Of a DNA stretch of 64,000 nt, positions 61,937-64,000 are shown piece by piece. The DNA comes from Flavobacterium yafengii (GTDB lineage Bacteria > Bacteroidota > Bacteroidia > Flavobacteriales > Flavobacteriaceae). Both the position numbers and the translations under genes were made by a program. The stretch covers positions 1,116,001-1,180,000 of the forward strand of contig NZ_JASCRY010000001.1 in the NCBI RefSeq assembly GCF_030010375.1. The letters run 5' to 3'. Position 1 is the first letter of the stretch; each line of letters begins with the position of its first letter. Below the pieces are notes generated by a model. It was not told the DNA's origin. It saw only the letters and a list, made by a program, of their open reading frames with translations, and did not search any database.

Positions 61937-62587
61937 ATGGCATTACTAAGCAAAAAACAAATGAATTTCGCATACGGTATGGGAGCTGCGGTTGTAATTA
62001 TTGGAGCATTATTCAAAATTACACATATTGAATTTGGAATCATAACAGGAAATTTAATGCTTACAATAGGTTTAGTGGTAGAAGCTTTAATTTTTGCTCT
62101 ATCTGCTTTTGAACCAGTTGATGATGAATTAGATTGGACATTAGTTTATCCAGAGCTTGCTAACGGTAAGCCTGCTGGAGAAAGAAAACCAAAAGTAGAA
62201 GCTCCTGCTGACGCTCAAGGATTGTTGTCTCAAAAATTGGATGCGATGTTGAAAGACGCTAAGATTGATGGAGAATTAATGGCAAGTTTAGGAAACAGTA
62301 TCAAAAACTTTGAATCAGCAGCGAAAGGAATTGCTCCTACTGTAGATTCTATTTCTGCAACTAAAAAATACAGTGAAGAATTATCGATGGCTGCGGCACA
62401 GATGGAATCTTTAAACAGTTTATACAAAGTACAATTAGAAAGTGCTTCTAGAAATGCTGAAGCAAATAAAGAAATTGCTGAAAATGCAGGAAAATTAAAA
62501 GAACAAATGCAATCTATGACTGCAAATATTGCTTCATTGAACAATGTTTATGGTGGAATGCTTTCTGCTATGGGTAATAAAGGATAA
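61937..62587 (+). CDS. gldL: Gliding and T9SS motor protein GldL
   Basis: A 216-residue inner membrane motor subunit. Two transmembrane helices (~10-28 and ~35-60) contain the acidic residue Glu49 (GLVVEALIF) and Glu59 thought to handle protons, plus Lys27 and His30 between the helices. The cytoplasmic part (~65-216) is helical with coiled-coil character. GldL pentamers surround a GldM dimer and use the proton gradient to drive secretion and gliding. Confidence 0.95.
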   Translation: MALLSKKQMNFAYGMGAAVVIIGALFKITHIEFGIITGNLMLTIGLVVEALIFALSAFEPVDDELDWTLVYPELANGKPAGERKPKVEAPADAQGLLSQKLDAMLKDAKIDGELMASLGNSIKNFESAAKGIAPTVDSISATKKYSEELSMAAAQMESLNSLYKVQLESASRNAEANKEIAENAGKLKEQMQSMTANIASLNNVYGGMLSAMGNKG

Positions 62588-62632
62588 TTAGTTTCAAACT
62601 ATAAAACAACAACAAACTAATTAGTAGAAAAT

Positions 62633-64000
62633 ATGGCAGGAGGAAAACTAACCCCTAGACAGAAGATGATTAACCTAATGTACTTGGTTTTTATCGCGAT
62701 GTTAGCTTTAAATATGTCCAAAGAGGTATTGTCAGCTTTTGGGATTTTAAATAATAAAATAGTAGAGTCTAACTCTATAACTGATACTAGAAATGAAAGC
62801 TCATTTCAACAATTAGCCCAAAAAGCAGTGGATCAGCCTGGACAGTTTGGAGATAAAAAAGTTAAAGTTGAAAAAATTAGAGCTTTGTCTAAAGAGTTTA
62901 ACGACTACATAGAAAACATCAAAACAACTGTCACTCAAAAACTTGAAAGAGATGCTGAAGGAAATTTGCCTTACGAGCAAATGGATAAAGGTGATTTAAT
63001 TGACAGAATGTTCTTTACAGGTGATAGAGTTTCTAAACAAGGTAAAGAGTTTTTAGATAAAATCAATAATTTCTCAACTCAAATAAAAGCTATTGGTGGA
63101 AGTTCAATTGCTGAATCTGAAATGAAAAAGATTGAAGCAAGATTTGCTACAAAACCAGTTTATTCTGAAAAAGCAGGTGCTAAATTAGATTGGATAGATT
63201 ACAATTATAAAGGATATCCTCTTATTGCTACAATTACTAAATTATCACAATTACAAGCTGATATCAAAACAACTGAAAGCGATGTGATGACAGGAATGTT
63301 TCAATCTGATTTAGTTGCTGCAGCGTCACTTACTGCTTACCAGCCTATTGTAGTTCTTGATAAATCTGTTTTCTTTCAAGGAGAAGCAGTAACAGGAAAA
63401 ATTATTTTAGGTAAATTCGATCCTTCATTAAAAGCAAAATCTGTTATTGTAAATGGATCTAGTGTACAAGCGCAAGCAGGTCAAGCTAAATTCTCTTTTG
63501 GAGCAGGTAATATTGGAGAACATGCTATTGGCGGTTCATTTAATTTTGACGAAAATGGAAAAGTGGTTAGCTTACCTATTAAAGATAAATACGTTGTTGT
63601 TGCAAGACCAAAATCGGCTACTATTTCTGCTGATAAAATGAATGTAGTGTATAGAGGTGTTGTAAACCCAATGACTATTTCTTTTGCAGGTGTTTCAGCT
63701 GATAAAGTTTCAGCTAGTGCTCCAGGATTAAGTTCTGCTGGTGGCGGTAAATACAACATGAGTCCAGGTTCAGGTTCTGAAGTAGTTATCAATGTTACTG
63801 GTGCACTTCCTGATGGTTCTAAAGTTTCGGATAAGAAAACTTTTAGAATAAAAGGTATTCCTGGTCCAACTGGAACTATTAGAGGAGAAATGGGTGTGGT
63901 AAAAGGACCTAAATCAAATTTACAAATTGCTACTATTGGAGCTAAACTAGTTGATTTTGACTTTGAAGTTGGTTTGAATGTAGTTGGATTTAATTTAAAA
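62633..64000 (+). CDS. gldM: Gliding and T9SS motor protein GldM (partial, 3' end beyond window)
   Basis: ATG at 62633 opens a frame of 456 codons without a stop up to the window edge. It begins MAGGKLTPRQKMINLMYLVF, with Arg9 and a single transmembrane helix (~12-32) that pairs with the GldL helices. The periplasmic part starts with a helical domain (~35-220) and continues into beta domains (LTAYQPIVVLDKSVFFQGEA onward), as in the known rod-like GldM structure. About the last 60-70 residues of a usual GldM are missing. gldN is expected just outside. Confidence 0.95.
   Translation, partial: MAGGKLTPRQKMINLMYLVFIAMLALNMSKEVLSAFGILNNKIVESNSITDTRNESSFQQLAQKAVDQPGQFGDKKVKVEKIRALSKEFNDYIENIKTTVTQKLERDAEGNLPYEQMDKGDLIDRMFFTGDRVSKQGKEFLDKINNFSTQIKAIGGSSIAESEMKKIEARFATKPVYSEKAGAKLDWIDYNYKGYPLIATITKLSQLQADIKTTESDVMTGMFQSDLVAAASLTAYQPIVVLDKSVFFQGEAVTGKIILGKFDPSLKAKSVIVNGSSVQAQAGQAKFSFGAGNIGEHAIGGSFNFDENGKVVSLPIKDKYVVVARPKSATISADKMNVVYRGVVNPMTISFAGVSADKVSASAPGLSSAGGGKYNMSPGSGSEVVINVTGALPDGSKVSDKKTFRIKGIPGPTGTIRGEMGVVKGPKSNLQIATIGAKLVDFDFEVGLNVVGFNLK

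Overview
The window looks like a chromosomal segment of a gliding Flavobacterium or a close Flavobacteriaceae relative. It is AT-rich. It carries gldB, gldC, gldK, gldL and the start of gldM, a Bacteroidetes-type primary sigma factor without region 1.1, and several exact matches to the Bacteroidetes -7 promoter element TAnnTTTG. Ribosome sites are A-rich rather than Shine-Dalgarno-like. Three genes (dnaG, mraZ, xrtF) appear to start with TTG.

Layout. 1-8.3 kb: two small membrane ORFs, a six-PAS sensor kinase with a single-domain response regulator, dnaG, and a LuxR-type response regulator. 8.3-12.0 kb: nadE, gldB-gldC, engB and an alpha/beta hydrolase. 12.0-28.2 kb: a long one-strand division and cell-wall (dcw) cluster, mraZ-rsmH-ftsL-ftsI-murE-mraY-murD-ftsW-murG-murC-ftsQ-ftsA-ftsZ, with a GTGG-repeat MraZ operator and no murF, murB or ddl. 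28.5-35.5 kb: a YqeY-family gene, then a tRNA-Arg(TCG) whose 3' end is the target of a 6.4 kb integrative element. That element has 25-bp att repeats, a tyrosine recombinase, an excisionase-like HTH protein, a possible replication protein and mostly unknown cargo. 35.6-45.0 kb: an MtfA-like peptidase, rpe, the primary sigma factor, pnp, rpsO, a putative free-methionine-sulfoxide reductase, an exosortase F pair, and an ATP-cone/nuclease-like protein next to a beta-CASP metallo-hydrolase. 45.0-48.9 kb: a probable metal operon (cysteine-rich exported protein, TonB receptor, HMA protein) and a DedA protein. 48.9-56.2 kb: groEL-groES and a miaB / sigma-54 activator / lptE / TPR / secG run, interrupted by a GxxExxY gene lying between 28-bp direct repeats. 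56.5-64.0 kb: topA, an arginase-fold protein that has lost its metal ligands, then gldK-gldL-gldM of the type 9 secretion and gliding motor. gldM runs off the end.

Most genes are housekeeping. The least explained material is the tRNA-Arg element (phased 11-bp repeats near both ends, a G-rich repeat region, a four-site GTAC operator, cargo without assigned function), the ATP-cone/nuclease plus beta-CASP pair, the arginase-fold pseudoenzyme beside the T9SS genes, and three dispersed structured intergenic repeats. I saw no CRISPR array, rRNA or intact insertion sequence. All family assignments come from reading motifs, not from database searches.
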